From positions 1 through 6,638 of the forward strand of contig JAKAML010000077.1 of the NCBI GenBank assembly GCA_021812845.1: DNA of 6,638 nt, written 5' to 3'. Positions 1 to 5,846 of the stretch are shown piece by piece. Every line of letters starts with the position of its first letter. Positions within the stretch are counted from its first letter, which is position 1. The DNA is from Pseudomonadota bacterium. Lineage in GTDB: Bacteria; Pseudomonadota; Alphaproteobacteria; Rhizobiales; Hyphomicrobiaceae. Below the pieces are notes generated by a model. The model was not told the DNA's origin, ran no database searches, and saw only the letters and a list, made by a program, of their open reading frames with translations. The position numbers and the translations under genes were made by a program.

Positions 1-553
1 CGAGCGCGACCGCATTCTGCATCGCGAGCGCGTGTGATCTGTTCACCGCCAGCTCGAAGCGCTCCCTGAACAGCACCCAGCTTTCCAGCCGTTCCCAGGG
101 ATGGGCGATCGGACAGGCGATGCCGAGCTCCGCCGCGCCGAGCTTCAACTGCTCGTCGACCGCCTCCGCAGTCCCGCGGAAGAACTTGAGCTCGAGCCCG
201 GGGAAGGCCCGGATCAGCTCGGTCAGCGGCCGGACCAGGAGGTGCATGGCGACGGTGTGCGACAGCGCGAGGCGCAACGGCGACGACGTGCCCTTGCGAT
301 AGGAGCTTGCCAGGGTCTTGGCGGCCTGCGCGCTGTCGAAGCACTGCTGCAGCAGCGGCTGCGTCAGTCGGCCGAGCTCGGTGAGGTGGGTCAGGCCGCG
401 CTCGCGCCGGAAGAGATCGCCGCCCAGCTCCTCCTCGAGCTTCTTGATCGCACGGCTGAGCGACGGCTGGGCGACGTGGCATTCGTCGGCGGCCTGGGTG
501 AAGTTCAGCGTTCTGGAGACGGCGAGAAAATATCGGACCTGATGCATTTCCAT
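1..553 (-). CDS. LysR-family transcriptional regulator, C-terminus beyond the window
   Basis: Reading the minus strand from the ATG at 553 gives 184 open codons that run off the left edge. Residues about 1-60 are a LysR winged helix-turn-helix: MEMHQVRYFLAV, then FTQAADECHVAQPSLSRAIK as the helix-turn-helix and KLEEELGGDLFRRE after it. From about residue 92 (LRLALSHTVAMHLL) it enters the periplasmic-binding-protein-like effector domain; family members are about 300 residues, so roughly 115 are missing. The start is supported by GGAG at 562-565, eight bases upstream; an in-frame ATG at 547 is the alternative. Members bind DNA as tetramers and often control a divergent operon plus their own gene, which fits the box at 633-651 and the oppositely oriented operon from 742. 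The effector cannot be read from the sequence; 3-hydroxybutyrate or a related acid is only a guess from the neighbours. Confidence 0.93.
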   Translation of the reverse strand, partial: MEMHQVRYFLAVSRTLNFTQAADECHVAQPSLSRAIKKLEEELGGDLFRRERGLTHLTELGRLTQPLLQQCFDSAQAAKTLASSYRKGTSSPLRLALSHTVAMHLLVRPLTELIRAFPGLELKFFRGTAEAVDEQLKLGAAELGIACPIAHPWERLESWVLFRERFELAVNRSHALAMQNAVAL

Positions 554-632
554 GGCCGGCACTCCGCGCGGCGAGCCCGCTCCCCCGGGGCCCCGCGCCG
601 GTGCGGACTATGCTCCCGGCCGGGCCGCGGCG

Positions 633-651
633 CCATAGCGGTTCGCTATCG
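633..651. promoter_or_regulatory. LysR-type operator, copy 1, in the divergent control region
   Basis: The core ATAGCGGTTCGCTAT (635-649) is a perfect dyad, ATAGCG and CGCTAT around GTT, and has the T-N11-A form typical of LysR-family sites. It lies 81 bases upstream of the LysR start and 92 bases before the kinase ATG. A second 19-base copy, differing only in the four central bases, sits at 3592-3610 in front of the cupin gene. Bases 657-675 also match the second region at fixed spacing, ending in ATTTCA (670-675). I could not identify convincing -35 and -10 boxes. That the neighbouring LysR protein binds here is inferred from position and symmetry. The remainder of the 554-741 gap shows only GC-rich short palindromes. 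Confidence 0.65.
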
Positions 652-741
652 TAATCAGAACGCATCGGCATTTCAGTGGCGGCTCGGGTCTCCATAGGCT
701 GGTCCTGTCGAACCGGCAGAACGGACGTGGAGATCCGAGAC

Positions 742-1554
742 ATGCTGACAGAGACCCCCAACGAGAGCGCGGCGACGCTGAGCCGCAACAGGACGGTTTC
801 GGCCGTCTCGCCGGCCGCTGTCGAGACCGGGCGCGATCCGGGCCCCGCGGCTCGCCACTCCCCCTCCGAAGCCTTTATGGCTACACTGAGCATATTCGCC
901 CACGACCTCAGGGGCCCGCTCGCCAACCTCTCCCTGCTGCTCGAGGGCATGGAGACCGTGGCGGCGTCGCGCGGGGTCGCCTCCCTGGCCGAGCAGGCCC
1001 GCAAGTCCCAGGCCACCGTTCAGGCGCTCGACGACCTGCTGACCGCGATGCTCGACCGCACTCGCCGCACCGGCGACCCCCTCGGTGTGCGGCCGCAGCG
1101 GCTCGATCTGGACGAGGTGATCCAGGCGGCGACGGGCCTCAGCCTGCCGCTGGCGCGGGCGCGCGACGTCCGCATCAGGCGGTCCGGTGCCCGCGGCGCA
1201 GCGCTCCTCGGCGACCGCGGGCTCGTCGTCCAGGCCCTCGACAATCTCGTCGGCAATGCGGTCAAGCACGCGCCGGAAGGAACAGTGGTGTCGGTCGCCG
1301 TCACGGCGCTCGCCGACGAGCTCGTGATCCGCGTCTCCAACAGCGGTCCGGCGCTGACCGAGGACGATCTGGCCCGCGCCTTCCGCCCGTTCACCCGCCT
1401 GTCGACGGTCGCGGACGCACGTCGGGCCTCGTTCGGGCTCGGCCTCTGGATCGTGCGGCTGATCGCCGAGCGGCACGGCGGGGCGGTCCGCGCGGCGCCG
1501 CGACGCGACGGCAGCGGGGCCGAGTTCAGCCTGCATCTTCCGCGCACCACCTGA
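742..1554 (+). CDS. Orphan soluble sensor histidine kinase (HisKA plus HATPase_c)
   Basis: The 270-residue product has the core of a two-component kinase. The H-box is FAHDLRGPL with the phospho-accepting His at 54. The N-box is LDNLVGNAVKHAP (Asn168, Asn172). A G1-like segment is VSNSGPAL (199-205), the F-box FRPFTRL follows, and the G2-box is SFGLGLWIV (231-238). No membrane helix, PAS or GAF domain is present; residues 1-45 look disordered. It is therefore probably cytoplasmic and either senses through a partner or takes its signal from the H-domain region. G1 carries Asn where the adenine-contacting Asp is usual, a variant also seen in other kinases. The ATG at 742 is chosen because GGAG (729-732) lies nine bases upstream; a GTG at 676 has no such site and falls directly behind the shared promoter element. 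No response regulator is in view. It leads a probable operon with the dehydrogenase 45 bases downstream. Confidence 0.87.
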   Translation: MLTETPNESAATLSRNRTVSAVSPAAVETGRDPGPAARHSPSEAFMATLSIFAHDLRGPLANLSLLLEGMETVAASRGVASLAEQARKSQATVQALDDLLTAMLDRTRRTGDPLGVRPQRLDLDEVIQAATGLSLPLARARDVRIRRSGARGAALLGDRGLVVQALDNLVGNAVKHAPEGTVVSVAVTALADELVIRVSNSGPALTEDDLARAFRPFTRLSTVADARRASFGLGLWIVRLIAERHGGAVRAAPRRDGSGAEFSLHLPRTT

Positions 1555-1599
1555 CGAACTCCGGAGGTCGCGCTTCCGGCTCGCCAACAGGAGAGAGAC

Positions 1600-2475
1600 A
1601 TGCTCGCAGAACCTCGATCAGACACCGCTCGCGCACCGGCGACTGAGGCCCCGCTCGCCGGCAAGGTGGCCCTCGTCACCGGGTCGACCAGCGGCATCGG
1701 GCTCGGCATCGCCCGCGTGCTGGCCCGCCAGGGCGCACACATCGTGCTCAACGGCCTGGGCGACCTCGCCGACATCGAGCGGACCCGCGCCGGCATCGAG
1801 GGCATCTGCCCCGAGGTGGCGGCGACCTGCGATCACATCGCTCGGACCTGCGGCATTCGCGCGGTCTACGCGCGCGCCGACATGTCGAGGCCGGACGAGA
1901 TCGCGGCCATGATCGCGGACGCCGAGCATCAATTCGGCCGCATCGACATCCTCGTCAACAACGCCGGCGTGCAGCATGTGGAGGCGATCGAGACGTTTCC
2001 CGCCGCCAAGTGGGATCTGATCCTGTCGATCAATCTGTCTTCGGCGTTCCACACCATCCGCGCGGCATTGCCGGGCATGAAAGCGCGGCGCTTCGGCCGC
2101 ATCATCAACGTCGCCTCCGCCCATGCGCTCGTCGCATCGCCGTACAAGTCTGCCTACGTCGCCTCCAAGCACGGCATTCTCGGCCTGACCAGGACCGTGG
2201 CCCTCGAGACCGCCGAGCACGGCATCACGGCCAACGCCATCTGTCCCGGCTACGTCCTCACCCCGCTCGTCGAGAAGCAGATCCCGGAGACGGCGAAGGC
2301 GCGCGGTCTCACGGAGGCCGAGGTCGTGCGCGATGTGCTGCTGAGCGCACAGCCGACCCGGAAATTCGTCACCACCGACGAGGTCGGAGCGCTGGCCGCT
2401 TTTCTCGCCGGGCCGCAGGCGTCGTCCATCACCGGCGCCGCCCTCGAGGTCGACGGAGGCTGGACATGCCAGTAA
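1600..2475 (+). CDS. bdhA: D-3-hydroxybutyrate dehydrogenase (SDR family)
   Basis: This cytoplasmic NAD-dependent enzyme interconverts D-3-hydroxybutyrate and acetoacetate, the step that feeds monomers of stored polyhydroxybutyrate into central metabolism. The nucleotide-binding motif is TGSTSGIG (27-34), followed by NNAG (120-123). The SDR tetrad is Asn145, Ser173, Tyr186 and Lys190. Residues known to contact substrate in the Pseudomonas fragi enzyme are all present at the matching places: Gln125, His175, Lys183, Gln227 and Trp288. The ASAHALVASP, NAICPGY and C-terminal DGGW segments are also typical of this subfamily. At 291 residues it is about 30 longer than usual: roughly 17 extra at the N-terminus and about 14 inserted near 68-84 with Cys70, Cys77 and Cys84. 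AGGAG (1589-1593) lies six bases before the ATG. Its last 10 bases overlap the patatin gene. Confidence 0.94.
   Translation: MLAEPRSDTARAPATEAPLAGKVALVTGSTSGIGLGIARVLARQGAHIVLNGLGDLADIERTRAGIEGICPEVAATCDHIARTCGIRAVYARADMSRPDEIAAMIADAEHQFGRIDILVNNAGVQHVEAIETFPAAKWDLILSINLSSAFHTIRAALPGMKARRFGRIINVASAHALVASPYKSAYVASKHGILGLTRTVALETAEHGITANAICPGYVLTPLVEKQIPETAKARGLTEAEVVRDVLLSAQPTRKFVTTDEVGALAAFLAGPQASSITGAALEVDGGWTCQ
2455..2459 (+). promoter_or_regulatory. Ribosome binding site of the patatin gene, inside bdhA
   Basis: GGAGG lies six bases before the ATG at 2466 and is formed by the codons of the conserved C-terminal DGGW of the dehydrogenase. It decides the patatin start among the upstream in-frame codons and implies translational coupling of the two genes. 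Confidence 0.75.
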
Positions 2476-3569
2476 ACGGATCCCGGCGGGCCGCCGGCGG
2501 CGGGCGACAGTCCGCCTGCACGCACGAGCAGATCGCCGCCCGCGGCAACCGCAAGCCGGTCAATCTCGCCCTGCAGGGCGGAGGCGCACACGGCGCCTTC
2601 GCGTGGGGCGTTCTCGACAAGCTCCTGGAAGACGATCGTCTGGCGGTCGATGCAGTCAGCGCCGCCAGCGCCGGCTCCATGAACGCCATCGCACTGGCCT
2701 ACGGTGTGTCGCTCGGAGGTCGCGACGGGGCGCGCGAGGTGCTGCACGCCTTCTGGCAGGAGATCAGCCGCGTCGGTGCTCTCTACAGTCCGGTTCGGCC
2801 GCTGCCGTGGGAGAGCTGGCTCACGATGAGTCACAAGACCAGTCATCCTTCGCCGGCATACTTTCTGTTCCAGATGATGACCCATGTCTGGTCGCCCTAT
2901 CAGTTGAACCCGCTCGGCATCAATCCGCTCCGCGACGTGCTCGAGAAGGTCATCGACTTCGAGCGCCTCAACCACTGTCCGTTCGCGACCCGCCTCTACA
3001 TCAGCGCCACCAACGTCCGCACCGGCAAGATCAGGGTGTTCGAGAACGACGAGCTCTCGCCCGAGGTCATCCTTGCCTCGGCCTGCCTGCCCTACCTGTT
3101 CAAGGCCGTGGAGATCGACGGCGAGGCCTACTGGGACGGCGGCTTCATGGGCAACCCGGCGATTTTCCCGCTGATCTACCGCGGCGCATCCGACGATGTG
3201 GTCGTCGTCCACATCAATCCCATCGTCCGCGAGCGGGTTCCCACCTCCGCCCCGGAGATCTTCGACCGCATGAACGAGATCAGCTTCAACTCGTCGCTGA
3301 TGCGCGAGATGCGGGCCATCGCGTTCGTCTCGCGCCTCATCGACGACCGCAGCCTCGACGACCGGCGCTACGCCAGGATGAGGATCCATTCGATCCGCGA
3401 CGACGACGAGATGGCGCAGCACGGCGTCGCGACCAAGCTCAGCCCCGATTGGCACTTCCTCTGCCATCTGCGCGATGCCGGCCGGCGGGCGGCAGAGGAC
3501 TGGCTCGAGCAGTGCTTCGACCAGGTCGGCCACAGATCCTCGATCGACATCGGTGGCGTCTTCCTGTGA
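2466..3569 (+). CDS. Patatin-like phospholipase family hydrolase
   Basis: The 367-residue product is a patatin-fold serine acyl hydrolase, probably cytoplasmic as no signal peptide is seen. After a basic, flexible N-terminus (1-30) comes the oxyanion-hole loop LQGGGAHGAF (36-45), then the nucleophile elbow SAASAGSMNA with Ser68, and the catalytic Asp224 in WDGGFMGNP. These form the Ser-Asp dyad of the family. The elbow is A-x-S-x-G instead of the usual G-x-S-x-G. The middle (NPLGINPLRD, SATNVRTGKIRVF, ASACLPYLF) and the C-terminal SIDIGGVFL match a proteobacterial subfamily I know only as uncharacterised patatins. The gene overlaps bdhA by 10 bases with its own strong ribosome site, so the two products are likely made together. 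Substrate is unknown: phospholipid, or polyhydroxybutyrate, since the patatin-like PhaZh1 of Haloferax mediterranei is a granule depolymerase. The latter role here is inference from the bdhA neighbour. Confidence 0.9.
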   Translation: MPVNGSRRAAGGGRQSACTHEQIAARGNRKPVNLALQGGGAHGAFAWGVLDKLLEDDRLAVDAVSAASAGSMNAIALAYGVSLGGRDGAREVLHAFWQEISRVGALYSPVRPLPWESWLTMSHKTSHPSPAYFLFQMMTHVWSPYQLNPLGINPLRDVLEKVIDFERLNHCPFATRLYISATNVRTGKIRVFENDELSPEVILASACLPYLFKAVEIDGEAYWDGGFMGNPAIFPLIYRGASDDVVVVHINPIVRERVPTSAPEIFDRMNEISFNSSLMREMRAIAFVSRLIDDRSLDDRRYARMRIHSIRDDDEMAQHGVATKLSPDWHFLCHLRDAGRRAAEDWLEQCFDQVGHRSSIDIGGVFL

Positions 3570-3591
3570 GCCGCGGACGGCCGGTGCGCGG

Positions 3592-3610
3592 CCATAGCAT
3601 CACGCTATCG
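3592..3610. promoter_or_regulatory. LysR-type operator, copy 2, upstream of the cupin gene
   Basis: CCATAGC-N4-CGCTATCG repeats the box at 633-651 with the same total length; only the four central bases differ. The core ATAGC-N5-GCTAT (3594-3608) keeps the T-N11-A spacing. Downstream, 3616-3618 (AGA), CG pairs and ATTTCA at 3629-3634 sit at exactly the same offsets as in the first region, giving 28 identical bases of 43 in total. The box begins 22 bases after the patatin stop and ends 99 bases before the cupin ATG, so it most likely serves the cupin-MFS pair. Binding by the LysR protein at the left edge is inferred. Confidence 0.62.
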
Positions 3611-3655
3611 ACTGGAGAGCGAGACGATATTTCAAACCCCGCCGCCGGCGCCGCA

Positions 3656-3690
3656 TTGTCGACCGGCGGCTCGGTCCGCACGATCGACAA
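3656..3690 (+). repeat. Inverted repeat in the cupin leader
   Basis: TTGTCGA (3656-3662) and TCGACAA (3684-3690) are perfect inverted 7-base arms separated by 21 bases. Between them GACCG (3661-3665, partly overlapping the left arm) and CGGTC (3672-3676) offer an alternative smaller stem. The right arm ends six bases before the AAGGAG ribosome site. It could be an RNA hairpin in the 5' leader or a second protein-binding dyad; nothing in the sequence decides between them. Confidence 0.35.
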
Positions 3691-3709
3691 CCAGCGAAGG
3701 AGACAAGCG

Positions 3710-4180
3710 ATGAGCAGACAGAGGCTCTTGACGATCTCGACCCTGGCGGCGGCCGCCGCGTTCGCGGCCGGTGCCGCCGAGGCCGGCCAATGCCCGGCCG
3801 GCCAGTCGGCGGTCGATGCGCGGCAGGCCGGCGCCAAGGCGCACAGCAAGGTGACGGACAAGGTCATCGGCTCGATCGACCTCGCGCACGAGGCTCCGGC
3901 CCTGAAGAGCCACAAGTTCCGCCTGCGGCGGCTCGTGGTGCAGCCGGGCGGAGAGGTCGCCTGGCACAGCCATGCCGACCGCCCGGCGATCATCTACATC
4001 GTCTCGGGCACCATTCTCGAGTACTCGAGCACCTGCCGCGTGCCGATCGTGCACCGGGCGGGTGACGTGGCGACCGAGACGCACGTCACCTCGCACTGGT
4101 GGAAGAACCGCTCGTCGAAGCCGGCGGTGCTGCTCTCCGCCGACATCCTGCACGACACGTCCGACCCCCACACGATGTGA
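3710..4180 (+). CDS. Exported cupin-domain protein
   Basis: The 156-residue product starts with a clear signal peptide: basic MSRQR, an Ala/Leu-rich core and a likely cut after AEA at 25, so it should act in the periplasm. The mature part is a single small cupin barrel. Motif 1 is PGGEVAWHSHADRPAIIY with His86 and His88 but no Glu at the usual metal-ligand place. Motif 2 is GDVATETHVTSHWWKN with His125, His129 and Asn133. Cys28 and Cys109 are the only cysteines and could form a disulfide. A metal ion held by the histidines is likely; the reaction or ligand is unknown. AAGGAG (3697-3702) lies seven bases before the ATG. The gene follows the second LysR-type box and precedes the MFS transporter by 82 bases, so the two are probably co-transcribed and may handle the same compound. 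Confidence 0.85.
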   Translation: MSRQRLLTISTLAAAAAFAAGAAEAGQCPAGQSAVDARQAGAKAHSKVTDKVIGSIDLAHEAPALKSHKFRLRRLVVQPGGEVAWHSHADRPAIIYIVSGTILEYSSTCRVPIVHRAGDVATETHVTSHWWKNRSSKPAVLLSADILHDTSDPHTM

Positions 4181-4200
4181 TCCGCCGCACATCGTGCCCC

Positions 4201-4237
4201 GCGTGTCACCGCGTGCTCCTCCCGCGCGGTGGCACGC
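4201..4237 (+). repeat. Stem-loop between the cupin and MFS genes
   Basis: GCGTGTCACC (4201-4210) pairs with GGTGGCACGC (4228-4237) at nine Watson-Crick positions plus one T-G wobble, with a 17-base loop. No T-run follows, so it is not a standard intrinsic terminator. It could tune expression of the MFS gene or protect the transcript of the cupin gene; it may also be chance in GC-rich DNA. Confidence 0.3.
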
Positions 4238-4262
4238 TCCTCGACGAGAGGAGCCGCCGCCG

Positions 4263-5489
4263 ATGCCGTCCGCCGCCAACCCTGCACCTCCGCCCCGGCT
4301 CGGGCTCCGCCATGTCGGACGCCGATCCTTCACCGGCTTTCTCGTCATCGGCGTCGTGGCTTTCCTGACCCTCGTCGACCTCTTCGCCGTCCAGGCCATA
4401 CTGCCGACCCTGGCCAGGGCTTACGGCGTCGCTCCCGCGGCGATGGGAACGGCCGTCAATGCCTGCACGCTCGGCATGGCGGTCGCCGCGTTGCTGATCG
4501 CGCTGTTCGGCGGCGGGATCGACAGCCGGCGCGGCGTCGTCGCGAGCCTGGCGCTCCTCTCCTTGCCGACGGCCCTGCTGGCCGTGGCGCCCGATCTCGC
4601 GACATTCACGGTCCTGCGCGTCGCCCAGGGCGTGTTCATGTCGGCCGCGTTCACGTTCACCGCGACCCACCTCTCGGAGCATTCGATGAACGCCGCGACC
4701 GCCAGCGCGCTTGCCGCCTACGTCACCGGCAACGTCGCCAGCAACCTCGCCGGACGCATCGTCGCCGCGGCGGCGGCGGATCACTGGGGGCTCCCGGTCA
4801 CGTTCCTGATCTTCGCCGGCCTCAACGTCACGGGCGCCTTGCTCGTGCTCCGCTTCTTCGACGGCGGGCCGCGGGCGCCGGACGTCGCGCCACGGGTTCC
4901 GGCCGGGATCGGCCCCGCCGTCGTCCTCGACCACCTGCGGGTGCCGGAGCTGCGCTCGGCGTTGACGGTCGGCTTCCTGATCCTCTTCGCGTTCCTCGGC
5001 GTCTTCACTTATGTCAATTTCGTGCTGGTCCGCCCGCCGATCGGGCTCGATCCGATGAGCCTGGGCCTCGTCTACCTCGTCTTTCTGCCGTCGCTCGTCT
5101 CGACCCTGCTCGCCGGCGTCCTCGTCGCTCTGGCAGGTCACGAGCGGGCGCTCCTCGTCGCGCTCGCGGCGGCGCTCGCCGGGCTTCTTGCCGTCGCCGT
5201 GCCGTCCCTCCTGTCGATGCTGGTCGGACTGGCTCTCGTCGCCGCCGGAACCTTCGCAGCGCAGGCGATCGTCGCCGGAGCCGTCGGCCGGATCACGTCG
5301 CAAGGCCGCCCGGCCGCCAACGGCCTCTATCTCGCGGCCTATTACTTCGGTGGCCTGGCCGGCAGCGTGGTCGTCGGCGCCGCGTTCGATGCACTCGGCT
5401 GGAATGCCGCGGTGCTGCTGGTCGCCGCGGCCGTCGTCGGCGCGGCGCTCATCGGGCGCCGCATCATGATCCCGGCCGCGTCAGCGTGA
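4263..5489 (+). CDS. MFS transporter, YnfM family
   Basis: The 408-residue inner-membrane protein has about twelve hydrophobic helices, in two groups (about 24-198 and 232-399) separated by a loop at 199-231. It resembles E. coli YnfM along its length as I recall that sequence: VQAILPTLARAYG after helix 1, THLSEHS after helix 4, YVTGNVASNLAGRIV in helix 5, AGTFAAQAI in helix 10, NGLYLAAYYFGGLAGS in helix 11 and GWNAAVLL at helix 12. The loop between helices 2 and 3 (GGGIDSRRG) is a loose form of MFS motif A. Such proteins are proton-driven exporters of small molecules; the substrate is unknown. The ATG is chosen because AGGAG (4249-4253) lies nine bases upstream. It follows the cupin gene, probably in one transcript, and its last 9 bases overlap the convergent gene on the other strand. 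Confidence 0.92.
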   Translation: MPSAANPAPPPRLGLRHVGRRSFTGFLVIGVVAFLTLVDLFAVQAILPTLARAYGVAPAAMGTAVNACTLGMAVAALLIALFGGGIDSRRGVVASLALLSLPTALLAVAPDLATFTVLRVAQGVFMSAAFTFTATHLSEHSMNAATASALAAYVTGNVASNLAGRIVAAAAADHWGLPVTFLIFAGLNVTGALLVLRFFDGGPRAPDVAPRVPAGIGPAVVLDHLRVPELRSALTVGFLILFAFLGVFTYVNFVLVRPPIGLDPMSLGLVYLVFLPSLVSTLLAGVLVALAGHERALLVALAAALAGLLAVAVPSLLSMLVGLALVAAGTFAAQAIVAGAVGRITSQGRPAANGLYLAAYYFGGLAGSVVVGAAFDALGWNAAVLLVAAAVVGAALIGRRIMIPAASA

Positions 5490-5837
5490 ACGATCCCCGT
5501 CCTGGCGCGATGCCGCGGAATGATCGAACGCCCTGAGCCCGCGCCGGTTGCGGCGGATGTAGAACGGGCCCGCGATCAGCACGAGCAGCGCGACCGCCAC
5601 GACGAAATTGAGCATGGCCGCCAGGAACCGCCCCGAGGTGGTCATCCCCGCGACGCCGTAGCGCGTCAGATATGCCGTCGCGGCGACGGCGGCGAGAATG
5701 CCGATGAACTCGACGCTGTCGAAACTCTCGGACCGGGCGCGCTCCATCGCCCGCTGCCGATGGTGCGGAGCGATGCGACCGAGCTCGGGGTAGATCCGCC
5801 GCTCGAGCCATAGCCAGCCACGATCGAGGATGCCCAT
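5481..5837 (-). CDS. Small two-helix membrane protein in the antiporter cluster
   Basis: I do not recognise a named family. The 118-residue product has an amphipathic, charged N-terminus (MGILDRGWLWLERRIYPELG, then many Arg and His), a hydrophobic segment at about 42-60 (VEFIGILAAVAATAYL), a second at about 70-94 (FLAAMLNFVVAVALLVLIAG), and a basic tail (FYIRRNRRGLRAF). The start at 5837 is supported by GAGG at 5845-5848, seven bases upstream, which overlaps the TGA of the antiporter subunit gene (5847-5849). The two genes are nine bases apart and so almost certainly one transcript, suggesting an accessory subunit or assembly partner of that complex. A longer reading in another frame (5464-5895) lacks such a start and is taken as spurious. 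Its stop lies within the end of the convergent MFS gene. Confidence 0.72.
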   Translation of the reverse strand: MGILDRGWLWLERRIYPELGRIAPHHRQRAMERARSESFDSVEFIGILAAVAATAYLTRYGVAGMTTSGRFLAAMLNFVVAVALLVLIAGPFYIRRNRRGLRAFDHSAASRQDGDRSR

Positions 5838-5846
5838 GATGCCGCC

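Noticed and set aside
615..624. CCCGGCCGGG palindrome in the divergent region
   Set aside because: Short GC-only palindromes are common by chance here and it is not repeated in the second control region.
101..697. Long plus-strand open frames opposite the LysR gene
   Set aside because: They are antisense to a clear LysR coding frame, are rich in Arg, Glu and Leu with no family motif, and have no convincing ribosome site.
676..741. GTG at 676 as the start of the histidine kinase
   Set aside because: It directly follows the ATTTCA shared by both promoters, has no ribosome site, and the extra 22 residues have no recognisable features. The ATG at 742 has GGAG at good spacing.
1561..1580. CCGGA/TCCGG pairing between the kinase and dehydrogenase genes as a terminator
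   Set aside because: The stem is only five bases with no T-run, and the 45-base gap with a good ribosome site fits read-through in one operon.
2250..3533. A 427-codon minus-strand open frame opposite the dehydrogenase and patatin genes
   Set aside because: Stop-poor antisense frames are expected in DNA this rich in GC. The plus-strand proteins have complete catalytic motifs and the antisense product has none.
4206..5303. A 365-codon minus-strand frame opposite the MFS gene
   Set aside because: Its product is almost all Arg, Asp, Glu, Gly and Gln, the usual antisense image of a hydrophobic membrane protein.
5808..5827. CCATAGCCAGCCACGATCG as a third regulator box
   Set aside because: Only the left half matches; the right arm is not GCTAT, and it lies inside a coding region far from any start.
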